From Chitinophaga pinensis (GTDB lineage: Bacteria; Bacteroidota; Bacteroidia; NS11-12g; UBA955): a stretch of 64,000 nucleotides of DNA. Position numbers and translations under genes: made by a program. This document shows positions 34,951-43,377 of this stretch, one piece after another (positions within the stretch are counted from its first letter, which is position 1; each line of letters starts with the position of its first letter). The DNA lies in assembly GCA_945877575.1 (NCBI GenBank), contig CAMDUE010000012.1:1-64000 (forward strand). Direction: 5' to 3'. Below the pieces are notes generated by a model, which was not told where the DNA came from, searched no databases, and saw only the letters and a program-made list of their open reading frames with translations.

Positions 34951-35328
34951 ATGAAACTCAAGACACAAAAAAACACTTCAACTTTGGCTCCACAGACTCA
35001 TCAATTCGACTTTTACAAAGATTCCACCGGATGGTATATTGATTTCCCAGAATTTCTTGCCATGGGATTGGGAACAAAAGCAGACCTAGCTATGGTTTCC
35101 GGGGCCGATACCATGTTAGATTACCTGAGCAAGGGAGCTCCAAGAATCAATCTCACCTTTTCTAACTATGAACTGGAACAAGCCAAAATTGATTTGAAAA
35201 TGGTTACAAAAAACCAATGGGGTGCCACATACAAAACAAATCACCAAACCATTCCACAAGTTTGGCTTTGCAACGTGACTAAGTTATTCTTTAACGGGGC
35301 CCATCCCTACAGAATTTTCATCCGTTAA
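34951..35328 (+). CDS. DUF6717-like protein
   Basis: This 125-residue soluble protein has DFYKDSTGWYIDFPEFLAMG and LGTKADLAMVSGADTMLDYL, which agrees with the DUF6717 group (tentative). No catalytic set is visible. Its stop codon overlaps that of the following minus-strand gene (TTAA). Its promoter carries the shared operator also found before the vWA gene, so the two are probably co-regulated. Confidence 0.7.
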   Translation: MKLKTQKNTSTLAPQTHQFDFYKDSTGWYIDFPEFLAMGLGTKADLAMVSGADTMLDYLSKGAPRINLTFSNYELEQAKIDLKMVTKNQWGATYKTNHQTIPQVWLCNVTKLFFNGAHPYRIFIR

Positions 35329-36431
35329 CGGTATTCTGCGCGCAGATTGATCTTTTTGGCTTCCCCACGGGGACCTAAAATCTGATAGGGAGTGCAAATT
35401 TGCTCACCTAAAACCGAAGTTAATTTGCGATTAATCATTGAAAGCTTTTCGTTGATGCTATTCTCCCGAGGGTCACACAAATCATTTACACTGCGTTTCA
35501 ACTTTCCAATATCGGTATGGGTTGCGAAATTTCGGTAGTATCCGTAGAGTTCCTCACGGTGCTCTGCCATGCTTCGCAACTCAATTCCCGCAGGATGGTT
35601 TAAAAAGAGCTTGTATAATGATCTACACAGGGGATTTAAATCTATCTTTTGTTCACCAACGAATAAATATCCCTCGTAATTAAAATTCACCCGCTCCAAG
35701 GGTCTTAAAAGTGACTTAGGCTGATTTGATGTATCTATTGACCTCTGCACATTCTCAATGGTAAACATCAATAGTTGCTTGAGCGCATCGGTCAATCCAA
35801 ATTCATTGACTACGGCAAACAATCTTTCCATTTCCGGATTGAGGATGGCCTCGTCTTTATCATAATGTTGAAAATCAAGGCCTGCAGGAATTTCAGTAAA
35901 TTCATCTTTTTCTCCAATGATAGAGTTCAACAAGATTGCTAAACCCTTCCTTGAAAACAATCCGTCGTTTGACTCTTCACTAATCGAAGAATGACTGCGC
36001 TTGCTTTGATATTGAACGTACAAATGAGGTAAATACGGTTGCAACGCTTTCTCTTCAGGGATGTCTTCGTCTAATTTATCGTAACGAAGATGTCCGGGCT
36101 TGACAAAAAACAAATACGCACCGGGTTGAAGATTCAACCCCAACATTTGCTCAATGAAAAAATACAGCTCAAATTCTTCGTGGGCGGAATCCAACAAAAA
36201 CATGATTTGCTGTTGTTGAATGGGCAACAACGAAGAAAAACCCGGGTAATAGAGATGTAAATATTGCTTGAATCCTTGAGTAAAATTCTCTCCCAGTTGA
36301 CCTTGCAGTTCAGGAAAGAAAATGACGCTGCATTCATCACCCATTCCATCGCGAATTCGATTGATATTCTTGACAAAATACTCTCGGTATTTGCTCTCAC
36401 CTTTTTGAACATAGATGGCAATGGAAGACAT
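35325..36431 (-). CDS. Hypothetical protein with winged-helix-like C-terminus
   Basis: This protein of about 368 residues has an N-terminal half that begins SSIAIYVQKGESKYREYFVK and is unrecognised. The C-terminal part, DLNPLCRSLYKLFLNHPAGI then LKRSVNDLCDPRENSINEKL followed by SMINRKL, resembles a winged-helix DNA-binding block common in Bacteroidota proteins of unknown role. It could be the regulator of the operators at 34881 and 36464. Start at ATG 36431; a TTG three codons upstream is less likely. Confidence 0.65.
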   Translation of the reverse strand: MSSIAIYVQKGESKYREYFVKNINRIRDGMGDECSVIFFPELQGQLGENFTQGFKQYLHLYYPGFSSLLPIQQQQIMFLLDSAHEEFELYFFIEQMLGLNLQPGAYLFFVKPGHLRYDKLDEDIPEEKALQPYLPHLYVQYQSKRSHSSISEESNDGLFSRKGLAILLNSIIGEKDEFTEIPAGLDFQHYDKDEAILNPEMERLFAVVNEFGLTDALKQLLMFTIENVQRSIDTSNQPKSLLRPLERVNFNYEGYLFVGEQKIDLNPLCRSLYKLFLNHPAGIELRSMAEHREELYGYYRNFATHTDIGKLKRSVNDLCDPRENSINEKLSMINRKLTSVLGEQICTPYQILGPRGEAKKINLRAEYR

Positions 36432-36463
36432 TGGGACCAAATTTATGACTTATTCGAAAAATT

Positions 36464-36479
36464 TTTACAAGGTTGCAAA
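36464..36479 (+). promoter_or_regulatory. Shared operator TTTACAA-GG-TTGCAAA, second copy
   Basis: Identical to the copy at 34881 except for one base (TTGCAAA against TTGTAAA). The flanking A-rich tail followed by CC is also shared. It lies exactly 70 bases upstream of the vWA start at 36534. Confidence 0.85.
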
Positions 36480-36533
36480 AAACCATGAACGGATCAAAAC
36501 GGGGTGAACTTTGTGATATAATTCCATCAAATC

Positions 36534-37175
36534 ATGTCAAAAAACAACGCCGTAAACCTGTTCATCATTGACCAAAGTGGCAGTATGAACCCCTTGAAAC
36601 AAGCCACAGAAGAAAGTTACCAAGGACTCATCCAAAAAATCAAGCAAGAATGCATTGAACTCCCAGAACTTCATCAGTACCTAAACACTTGGGTATTTGG
36701 TGGAAACACAGTTAATGAAAAACAGATGCTGTGCAAAGTGAGTCACGAAACACTCAATGATGATTTCTCCCTGCAATGCAATGGATCAACTCCTCTTTTT
36801 GACGCCATTGGGAAGTCCTGTTTAGATCTTGAATCAAGACTCAAAAGTTTGGAAATGACCCCTGAAAACACCCTAATCAATGTTGCCTTGTTCACCGATG
36901 GCGAAGAAAATAGCAGTCAAAACTTTAGGCAAGCAGAAGTTAAAAGAATCATTACCCGACTAAAATCAGATGGTTGGGTATTCAATTATTACGGCACAGA
37001 CCTATCGGTGGAAGACATGCAAGAATCATTATCATTCGACAAAGGAATGATCATGCAGAAATCCGCCAAAGGGTTTCAAGAGGCATTTCAACATCATGCA
37101 AAAAATAGCTACAACGAAAAACTGGAATGGTTAAAAGCCGTTGAAGAAAAGAAACGAGGCGGGAACGGGCATTAA
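36534..37175 (+). CDS. von Willebrand factor A domain protein
   Basis: This 213-residue cytoplasmic-type vWA domain has no signal peptide. The metal-ion-dependent adhesion site is intact: DQSGS (13-17), the threonine in NGSTPLFDAIG, and the aspartate in ALFTDGEEN. Stand-alone vWA proteins often partner with AAA ATPases or signalling modules. The TAA stop is in the loop of a GC-rich hairpin that also faces the next gene's end. Confidence 0.9.
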   Translation: MSKNNAVNLFIIDQSGSMNPLKQATEESYQGLIQKIKQECIELPELHQYLNTWVFGGNTVNEKQMLCKVSHETLNDDFSLQCNGSTPLFDAIGKSCLDLESRLKSLEMTPENTLINVALFTDGEENSSQNFRQAEVKRIITRLKSDGWVFNYYGTDLSVEDMQESLSFDKGMIMQKSAKGFQEAFQHHAKNSYNEKLEWLKAVEEKKRGGNGH

Positions 37176-37185
37176 GCCCGTTCCC
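37161..37185. terminator. Bidirectional GC-rich hairpin
   Basis: GGGAACGGGC (37161-37170) and GCCCGTTCCC (37176-37185) form a perfect 10-bp stem with ATTAA loop, which contains the stop of the vWA gene. It separates two convergent genes. No long T tract, so it may act as an attenuator or transcript end in both directions. Confidence 0.7.
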
Positions 37186-37193
37186 AACTCTGA

Positions 37194-38042
37194 TTACTCT
37201 TCAAATAAACCGTTCACCACCCGTTTCATTCTCAATTTTAATACTTTCTGGTATGTTTTCTCTCCTAGAACGTATCTGTTGTAGTACCAACTCTTCTCAA
37301 CGCACTGAACTTCTACTGTACAGGTTTTTCCGGTTTTTGACCTCTCCACAATGCGAATGCTGCTGATGTATTCAAAATCATTGCGAGTGTAATAAAACCG
37401 GCGAGGACTTAAATCTACTGTGTACCCTGCACACAAACTTTCAGCTCTTATCACCCTAATTTTTTCTTTCAACTGTTTCATTTCTTCATCCATCATTTTC
37501 AACTCCAAGTTCACCGTTAAAATTTTCACATTGATGTCCATAAACAAAGTTTGGGACTCTCTGTTCCAGAAAACCAAACGAGGAATCAAACTTTCCAATT
37601 CAGCCCACAAAATTCCCAGTCTTTGAAATTCGTCGCGGTCAATATTGCTGTAATAAATGGCAAAATCATGAATATCGAGGTCTTCAAATTCATCGTTGGG
37701 ATGGTGCTTGAAGGTATACTTTTCCATCATGAATTGAAATTCAATGTGTCCGTCCCTTTTATGCATATAAAAAAAACCGCTAGCCGTATCTCGATACCAA
37801 AAATCATGTCCCGTCATCAACTCAAGTACATGCATTCCCGAATGCTCGTTGATATCGGCAAGCCAACGCTCCCTGAATTCCACCATTTGATTCTTGATTA
37901 CCTCTCCCTCGAACTCCATTTTTTGCTTCCGCTGCTTTTTGAGGGATTCAATTTCCCTTTGCAACTCCAATACTTTAAGATCGAACGAGTTTATGCTTGG
38001 CAACAAACTTTCGGTGGAATTTAATAGATTTTCAATGTTCAT
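37194..38042 (-). CDS. Hypothetical coiled-coil protein
   Basis: This protein of about 282 residues has an N-terminal coiled-coil (LKVLELQREIESLKKQRKQK), a mixed domain containing GHDFWYRDTASGFFYMHKRD, a second short coiled-coil (KMMDEEMKQLKEKIRVIRAE) and a beta-rich C-terminus. I do not recognise the family. It diverges from the WYL gene with only about 60 bases between starts, a typical layout for a gene and its regulator. Confidence 0.7.
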   Translation of the reverse strand: MNIENLLNSTESLLPSINSFDLKVLELQREIESLKKQRKQKMEFEGEVIKNQMVEFRERWLADINEHSGMHVLELMTGHDFWYRDTASGFFYMHKRDGHIEFQFMMEKYTFKHHPNDEFEDLDIHDFAIYYSNIDRDEFQRLGILWAELESLIPRLVFWNRESQTLFMDINVKILTVNLELKMMDEEMKQLKEKIRVIRAESLCAGYTVDLSPRRFYYTRNDFEYISSIRIVERSKTGKTCTVEVQCVEKSWYYNRYVLGEKTYQKVLKLRMKRVVNGLFEE

Positions 38043-38089
38043 CATGATTCAAATTTCTTGCATCCCCCGAAAACAAAATAATGCACTAA

Positions 38090-38111
38090 TGCATATATTT
38101 GGACATGCATT
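38090..38111. promoter_or_regulatory. ATGCAT operator and -7 element of the WYL gene
   Basis: ATGCAT occurs at 38090-38095 and 38106-38111 around the -7 box TATATTTG (38094-38101), with another AATGCA copy at 38080. The box ends 3 bases before ATG 38105, so the transcript is probably leaderless. The palindromes flank and include the start codon, an autorepression arrangement. Confidence 0.7.
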
Positions 38112-39088
38112 CATATCGACTAACTCGACTTGAAACCATGCTCAGTTATCTGGAGAAAGGACATCGACCCAGCTTCGAAGAATGGAAGCAATTCATTGAT
38201 CAGCAATTTGGTGAGATAAAAATTCGTCAGTTTCGCATGGACATTCAATATTTGAGAGAAACGGGGTTATCAAACGGTCCGTTGAACATCCTATTTAAGA
38301 ATGGGCAGTATCAACTGGTAAATGAAAAGAAGTTTGATTATGGCAATTTACTGCAATCGGAAAAAGTCACTCTCCCGTTGGTGTTTGCTGCATTGAAGCC
38401 GTTTGAAAGATTCCCATCGGTGAGGGCATTGTTAGACCAATTGATCAAGGTGCATAAATTGAATCGGCAAGAAATTAAAATTCTAGGAGCCAGTTTGGGC
38501 AATAATCAACCGCCCATGAACGAGCTCTTTGTTGATCGAATCATCACATTGATGCAGGCCATTCATCAAGAAACGGCCGTTGAGTTCAACTATTACAAAG
38601 TAGATCAAGGAGCTATAACTTCAGAAAATAACAACATTGTATTCCGAGCGGTTTTTCCATTACAAATTCGTGTTCACGACGGTAGGTATTATTTGATAGG
38701 ACTTAGAACCGAAAGAGAGGCACGACCAGAACTGGTAGAACACTTCCCTATTGATCGCATTCACCGAAGAGTTGACTTTTCAACCCATGAGGACACTGAA
38801 GAACCGGTAAAGTTCGCATGGCCAAATTTGGCAAACCAACTCAACCTGGAGGAACTGTTTGCACATAGAATTGGGATGTACCGCGGCAGCACCGAAGAAA
38901 AACCCGTTTGGATTTACCGTTGGTTCACCGGCTGGGCAGCGAGTTTGGTTCAGGCTGTGCCACTGCACTCATCCCAAGAAATAATCGAAACCCGGGGCGG
39001 AGACATTCGCATCCGATTGACGCTCGTCCCCACCCCAGATCTTGAAAATACCTTCCGAAAATTCGGGGAGTTTTCGTGGGAAGGTTAG
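38105..39088 (+). CDS. WYL-domain transcriptional regulator
   Basis: A 327-residue protein with an N-terminal HTH-like region (LTRLETMLSYLEKGHRPSFE, EEWKQFID) and a WYL domain near residues 150-230 (TAVEFNYYKVDQGAITSENN, FPLQIRVHDGRYYLIGLR). WYL proteins sense nucleic acids or cyclic nucleotides and often regulate defence genes. I chose ATG 38105 over the TTG two codons upstream. It likely controls itself and the divergent coiled-coil gene. Confidence 0.88.
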   Translation: MHSYRLTRLETMLSYLEKGHRPSFEEWKQFIDQQFGEIKIRQFRMDIQYLRETGLSNGPLNILFKNGQYQLVNEKKFDYGNLLQSEKVTLPLVFAALKPFERFPSVRALLDQLIKVHKLNRQEIKILGASLGNNQPPMNELFVDRIITLMQAIHQETAVEFNYYKVDQGAITSENNNIVFRAVFPLQIRVHDGRYYLIGLRTEREARPELVEHFPIDRIHRRVDFSTHEDTEEPVKFAWPNLANQLNLEELFAHRIGMYRGSTEEKPVWIYRWFTGWAASLVQAVPLHSSQEIIETRGGDIRIRLTLVPTPDLENTFRKFGEFSWEG

Positions 39089-39370
39089 TTATTCAAAGTG
39101 AGTCGCCAGCGGCCTTAAAGTAATAATCCTGCCATCTTCAATTTGGATGCCCCCGTTAGGGTCTGTGGCAAATCGCAGATTCCGTTCACGGCCCTTCTTC
39201 CACAAGGTGAATAAATAAACTCCCTGCGCGTGAACGCCCACAATTCCCGTTTTGAGTGCAGCTTCAAACCGCTCATTCAATGCCGCATCATCCAATTCTG
39301 ACAGCGTATTCCAAAAGTTTGCATAGAGCAACTCGTCGCCTTCCCTTTTGATGTACAAAAACGACCTCAT
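39089..39370 (-). CDS. Small hypothetical protein downstream of metK
   Basis: This 93-residue protein (MRSFLYIKREGDELLYANFW) has no recognised domain and no signal peptide. Its start overlaps the metK stop as ATGA, so it is translated from the metK mRNA. It converges with the WYL gene, whose stop directly abuts it. Confidence 0.65.
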   Translation of the reverse strand: MRSFLYIKREGDELLYANFWNTLSELDDAALNERFEAALKTGIVGVHAQGVYLFTLWKKGRERNLRFATDPNGGIQIEDGRIITLRPLATHFE

Positions 39371-40527
39371 TCCGCTTCCCTCCCGCTGATAAGCTGCTTT
39401 AATTTCTGGATGCGCTTTGAATCCAATTGTTCCCAGGGGAAATTTTCATTACCAAAATGCCCGTAACTCGCGGTTGGGAAATAAATGGGTCGTTTCAAGC
39501 CCAATTCTTCGATGATGCTGTTCGGTGTCACCGGAAAAACATCCTTCACGCACTGCTCAATCAGCCTCAAATCAACCTGATGGGTCCCAAAAGAATCGAT
39601 GTACACCGAAGTAGGTTCGCTCACGCCAATGGCATACGAGAGTTGCACCGTGCATTTGGTCAACAATCCCGACGCCACCAAATGCTTCGCAATGTATCTT
39701 GCGGCATAAGCTGCACTGCGATCTACTTTGCTCGGATCCTTCCCCGAAAAGGCTCCTCCTCCGTGAGGACAGCTTCCGCCATAGGTGTCCACCACAATTT
39801 TCCTTCCAGTAAGACCGGTATCGGAATGGGGTCCCCCGAGGACAAAAATCCCCGATGGATTGATCAAATATTCAGGTTTCTTTACTTGAAGCCAGGGTTC
39901 AAGAAGAGGTTCAAGTACTAATTCAATGATGGCTCTCCTGATTTCCGCCTGCGTAACAGATTCATCGTGCTGTGCAGACACCACCACCGCATCAACGCTG
40001 ATGGGCTTGTCGCCTTCATAGGATATGGTTACTTGGGATTTTGAATCAGGCCGCAACCACGGAAGTGCCCCGCTGGTGCGCAATTCGTGCAATTTTCGAA
40101 CTATCTGATGCGACAGCGATATAGCCAAGGGCATAAATTCAGGGGTCTCGCTGCAAGCATGTCCGAACATTATGCCTTGATCTCCGGCACCGCCTTGCAC
40201 CACACTTTGATAAATTTGAGGACTTTGCTGATGGATGACTTGCTCAATAGCGGCCGTTTTCCAATCGAAACCGACCTTCAAATCATTGTAACCGATCTGA
40301 TCTAGCACTTTTTCAGCTATGTTGACGGCATTGACTTTAGCGGAGGATGTTACTTCGCCGGCTATGAGCAGTTTCTGGGTAGTGATGAGGCATTCGATGG
40401 CCACCTTTGATTGGGGATCTTGAGCCAAGTAGGCATCAAGAATGGCATCTGAAATTTGATCTGCGATTTTGTCGGGGTGACCGGCCGATACCGACTCACT
40501 GGTGAATTGATGGATGTGTTTTTTCAT
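39367..40527 (-). CDS. metK: S-adenosylmethionine synthetase
   Basis: This 386-residue enzyme makes SAM from methionine and ATP. It has HQFTSESVSAGHPDKIADQI at the N-terminus, GAGDQGIMFGHACSETPEFM, the phosphate-binding GGAFSGKDPSKVDRSAAYAA loop and NPSGIFVLGGPHSDTGLTGR. Length equals the E. coli enzyme and all motifs are intact. ATG 40527 is the standard start; an upstream 12-residue extension is spurious. It is preceded by a long, structured leader and followed in-operon by a small gene. Confidence 0.97.
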   Translation of the reverse strand: MKKHIHQFTSESVSAGHPDKIADQISDAILDAYLAQDPQSKVAIECLITTQKLLIAGEVTSSAKVNAVNIAEKVLDQIGYNDLKVGFDWKTAAIEQVIHQQSPQIYQSVVQGGAGDQGIMFGHACSETPEFMPLAISLSHQIVRKLHELRTSGALPWLRPDSKSQVTISYEGDKPISVDAVVVSAQHDESVTQAEIRRAIIELVLEPLLEPWLQVKKPEYLINPSGIFVLGGPHSDTGLTGRKIVVDTYGGSCPHGGGAFSGKDPSKVDRSAAYAARYIAKHLVASGLLTKCTVQLSYAIGVSEPTSVYIDSFGTHQVDLRLIEQCVKDVFPVTPNSIIEELGLKRPIYFPTASYGHFGNENFPWEQLDSKRIQKLKQLISGREAE

Positions 40528-40553
40528 GTATTTGTTTGAAAATGTGTTTTGAG

Positions 40554-40763
40554 AAAAAAACACGAGACCCAGTCAAGGAGCGAACAAACAAACCAATACC
40601 AACCAACAAACTATTGGCAATTAAAACACGGTCGAACAAGAACTTTAATTTCATTTCCCTTTGTTTTTGACGATTTGTCCGCATCATTTTACCACCGTAG
40701 CAGGGTTAGTGCTCGGTTGGTGACCCATGTGGGTCTCGTGATACTGCTGCAAATTAAACTAAA
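40554..40763 (-). ncRNA. Structured metK leader, candidate regulatory RNA
   Basis: On the transcript (minus strand) CACGAGACCC (40740-40731) is perfectly complementary to GGGTCTCGTG (40570-40561), which is followed by seven U: a terminator-like 3' arm 160 nt away. The 5' arm also sits in a local hairpin GACCCA-TG-TGGGTC (40735-40722), and AGCAG (40748-40744) can pair with CTGCT (40703-40699), so the pairings compete. CACC/GGTG (40722-40719 with 40696-40693) encloses GAGCA/TGCT. Some words (TATC, GAG, CCAACC, GGTGG) recall the SAM-I family, but the P2 pseudoknot and P4 are absent. A 63-codon reading frame crosses the leader; I treat it as chance. Confidence 0.55.
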
Positions 40764-41351
40764 CTACATCCATGAAAAGGCACCAATATCGGCCAAGTAT
40801 ATAAATAATCCGACGAAAGTAGTAAAAATAATACCCAAGGCTATTCCCCAATTTGCTCTTCCACTGCCCTTACCTTTGAGGCCTTGAGCTTTTGCTCTGT
40901 AGCCTGTATAAATGGCTAAAGGCCCAAATAACAAAGTGAGCAAAATAGGAATCCCCGCAATTCCGAGGAGAGAAAAAATCAATGACAAATTCGCATTTCT
41001 GAGGGCTCGTTTTTCCAAGGAAAGAGGTTCTTTTTTCGCTTTTGAAATAGGGTATTTTAAACACTGAGCAACCTCAATTTCTTTGACAACTTGTTTTTTT
41101 AATCTAATCAAATTGGAAGTAGATAAAGGAATGATTGCAATTTCTGGATCTAATCTAATTTCTACAGTTTTTGCCATTATCTCCTTTGACCCTATTGAAT
41201 CTTCCCTTTGAAATTTCAAAGTTTTTACATCTATCTTTTCGTGACATTTGTAGCCACCTGACCCATAAGGCACATAAGTTTCTCTGACACCACATGCACC
41301 GACGAAAAACAACAAAGTGGAAAATACTACTACCTGAATATTTTTGAACAT
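40764..41351 (-). CDS. Predicted lipoprotein with C-terminal DUF4190-like helices
   Basis: A protein of about 195 residues with a signal peptide and lipobox (VVVFSTLLFFVGACG). A polar region follows, then two transmembrane helices near the end (LIFSLLGIAGIPILLTLLFG, IALGIIFTTFVGLFIYLADI) of DUF4190 style. It lies directly upstream of the metK leader on the same strand. Role unknown. Confidence 0.7.
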   Translation of the reverse strand: MFKNIQVVVFSTLLFFVGACGVRETYVPYGSGGYKCHEKIDVKTLKFQREDSIGSKEIMAKTVEIRLDPEIAIIPLSTSNLIRLKKQVVKEIEVAQCLKYPISKAKKEPLSLEKRALRNANLSLIFSLLGIAGIPILLTLLFGPLAIYTGYRAKAQGLKGKGSGRANWGIALGIIFTTFVGLFIYLADIGAFSWM

Positions 41352-41386
41352 CCCCAAATGTAATTAGAACTTAAGTTGTTTTGAAT

Positions 41387-41410
41387 TGTTGTGTTATATG
41401 TTACACAACA
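41387..41410. repeat. TGTTGTGT/ACACAACA inverted repeat
   Basis: A perfect 8-bp inverted repeat with an 8-bp spacer (TATATGTT) ends 4 bases before ATG 41415. It is placed like an operator for that gene. Confidence 0.6.
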
Positions 41411-41414
41411 TTTA

Positions 41415-41783
41415 ATGCGATCAGAACAATTACTAGCGCTGCGAAGCGAAATTCCCTTAGACGACGAGCGCTGCTCACTAGAATTGGAACACTTTCAAAA
41501 TGTATGTCTACGTCCCATATTGAAATTTCAAAATGATGCCCTCATCCTTTATTTCAAGTCCCAAATAAACGTATTTAAAATTCCCAAGTTGAAAAATGAT
41601 CTTGAAAGTTTCATTCGGTTGCAACTTCAAAAAGAGATTACCCTTCGCAATGCACTGATTGGAATGGTATTGGGACTTATGAGCGAGGAGGAACTAGCCT
41701 TTTACTTATTGCACAAGAACGAGCTCTCTAGGAGAATAGTGAGCATGTTGATACAACGACTATCAACTGGTATAATGCTGTAA
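41415..41783 (+). CDS. Small hypothetical helical protein
   Basis: About 122 residues (MRSEQLLALRSEIPLDDERC) with amphipathic helices and a late hydrophobic segment (LRNALIGMVLGLMSEEELAF). Not recognised. ATG 41415 lies just after an inverted repeat and is preferred over the longer reading from 41391 that runs through it. Its end overlaps the convergent CrtA-like gene by 21 bases. Confidence 0.6.
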   Translation: MRSEQLLALRSEIPLDDERCSLELEHFQNVCLRPILKFQNDALILYFKSQINVFKIPKLKNDLESFIRLQLQKEITLRNALIGMVLGLMSEEELAFYLLHKNELSRRIVSMLIQRLSTGIML

Positions 41784-42446
41784 ACAAGACTCTTTTTCGA
41801 GATAAAATCGGGCGAAAAGCTCTTCGCTGTACCAATTGTGTTTCCGGGTCAACTGAATTACATTTTTGTGGGCTTCGTGCTGATATGCGTAGCGTTTCAC
41901 GGCATCCATATTGGTCCAAATACTGATGGTGGCTTGCTGAATCAAGGGCAATTCACCCACTCCAATGGCAAATTCCAACTCATCGAATTTGTACAAATCA
42001 TCAGCTGTATTTCCTACCTTTTGCCAAAAATGCCACAGTTTAAATAATCGAATCCGCGCCCTAGTCAATACCACGATTTTTGATCCCTCGGGAAAAGAAC
42101 CCACCGACTCAAATGGATTGACTCCAGACCATTTTCCGTGCGACATCACGTTCTTCAAATGCAAAATTCGGGTACTGGAACATCTGGCCTTGTATCCCTT
42201 CAAATAGGAATTGCCGTTCAGGAAATTCTCGGCGTATGTGTTATTTTCCCAAACCATCAACCAAGCGTAATTGCTAAAGCTGGGCCAAGCGCCGAAACCG
42301 CCCCCACTCCCCGACCCCATAGACTTGAAAAAAGTGAGTCCAGGAATGCGTTTCATGAAATATCCTGCGAGCGGCACTTGTGCGAACCCCCATATTTTAT
42401 TGATGTTGCCTCTCAATTCAAAGAAGAGAACTGTGGTTACTTGCAT
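41763..42446 (-). CDS. Spheroidene monooxygenase (CrtA)-like protein
   Basis: A 227-residue protein with the CrtA-family blocks GLTFFKSMGSGSGGGFG, WPSFSNYAWLMVWENNTYAE and ARIRLFKLWHFW. CrtA hydroxylates or oxidises carotenoid ends in phototrophs; Bacteroidota homologues are common and their substrates are unproven. It follows the methyltransferase gene by 4 bases. Confidence 0.8.
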   Translation of the reverse strand: MQVTTVLFFELRGNINKIWGFAQVPLAGYFMKRIPGLTFFKSMGSGSGGGFGAWPSFSNYAWLMVWENNTYAENFLNGNSYLKGYKARCSSTRILHLKNVMSHGKWSGVNPFESVGSFPEGSKIVVLTRARIRLFKLWHFWQKVGNTADDLYKFDELEFAIGVGELPLIQQATISIWTNMDAVKRYAYQHEAHKNVIQLTRKHNWYSEELFARFYLEKESCLQHYTS

Positions 42447-42450
42447 GATG

Positions 42451-43377
42451 TTATTTTTTTTGAACTACCACCGTTTGAATCCCTAGCGGAAGAACCTTTT
42501 CTAAGGCAAACAATGGAAAAGTGAGCCCCTTTAGGAGGGCCAAATTCAAGAAGTGACCTTCAAAATTTGCGTTCCAGAGATAATTTTTCTTCTCAGCTCT
42601 TCCGAGCCACCACAAAATAAAGGGATCTAGGGTACCGTATTTATGATGATCTAAAATGGTCCAATGTGACGTTGAAAAAAGCGTGCTCCATGATTTAAAA
42701 CTGAACAAATTGATGTGTCGTGGAGTATGCCAACCTTGCCAGTGATTTTTCTGGATTCTGGCCAAAAGCCCTTGATACATGGGTACCTCAATAATGACCA
42801 GTCCGCCGGGTTTCAACAATTCTAAGCATTTTTCTACGGTTTTCTGGGGATGATAATCGTGCTCCAAATAGTGCCAAGCGGTAATGACATCATATTGCTC
42901 TGTTGGCTGGTGTTGGGTCCAATCGCCTTCGGTTAAATTCAGTTTCGAATACTTCGCATCACCCCAATGAGCCTGTTTGAAATCAACTCCAAAGCAATCA
43001 GAATCAACGCGTTGATCAAAATGATAAAGAAAATCGGGCTTCCCACAGCCTACATCGAGGATTTTTATTTTCTGGGGATGCTTTTTCGGGGACAGGAATT
43101 TAGATACCAAATCAACCCTTTTGATGTTGAGCGCGTCATCTTGTCGTTGAACGATTTTCGCGTATTTCCCCCATGCCTTTTCCCCTCTGTAAGGAAGGTA
43201 ATAATCGGGATAAAAATCGCCTAGCGCACTTTCATCTAGTGGATTTTCTAAAAAAACGGTCTCGCAATCATCACACTTCAGAAAGCAGTATTCCTTGCTT
43301 TTATCACCATCAACCATCAAAGGTCCGGTTTTAATGTAAAAGCTGTTGCTGGGCGAATTGCAGACAGAGCAGATCAA
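42451..43377 (-). CDS. SAM-dependent methyltransferase with N-terminal zinc ribbon
   Basis: This 308-residue protein starts with a CxxC pair (MICSVCNS) and a second pair (LKCDDCETVFL), a zinc ribbon. A class I methyltransferase core follows: ILDVGCGKPDFLYHF (SAM-binding glycine loop), DVITAWHYLEHDYHP and LLKPGGLVIIEVP. A C-terminal region of about 80 residues contains Trp-rich segments. It overlaps the upstream ATPase gene by 4 bases. Substrate unknown; similar proteins act on sugars and lipids. Confidence 0.88.
   Translation of the reverse strand: MICSVCNSPSNSFYIKTGPLMVDGDKSKEYCFLKCDDCETVFLENPLDESALGDFYPDYYLPYRGEKAWGKYAKIVQRQDDALNIKRVDLVSKFLSPKKHPQKIKILDVGCGKPDFLYHFDQRVDSDCFGVDFKQAHWGDAKYSKLNLTEGDWTQHQPTEQYDVITAWHYLEHDYHPQKTVEKCLELLKPGGLVIIEVPMYQGLLARIQKNHWQGWHTPRHINLFSFKSWSTLFSTSHWTILDHHKYGTLDPFILWWLGRAEKKNYLWNANFEGHFLNLALLKGLTFPLFALEKVLPLGIQTVVVQKK

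Noticed and set aside
40496-40687. 63-codon frame in the metK leader
   Set aside because: It crosses the presumed terminator and the metK start; it has a hydrophobic part but no conserved motif. A leader peptide remains conceivable but unsupported.
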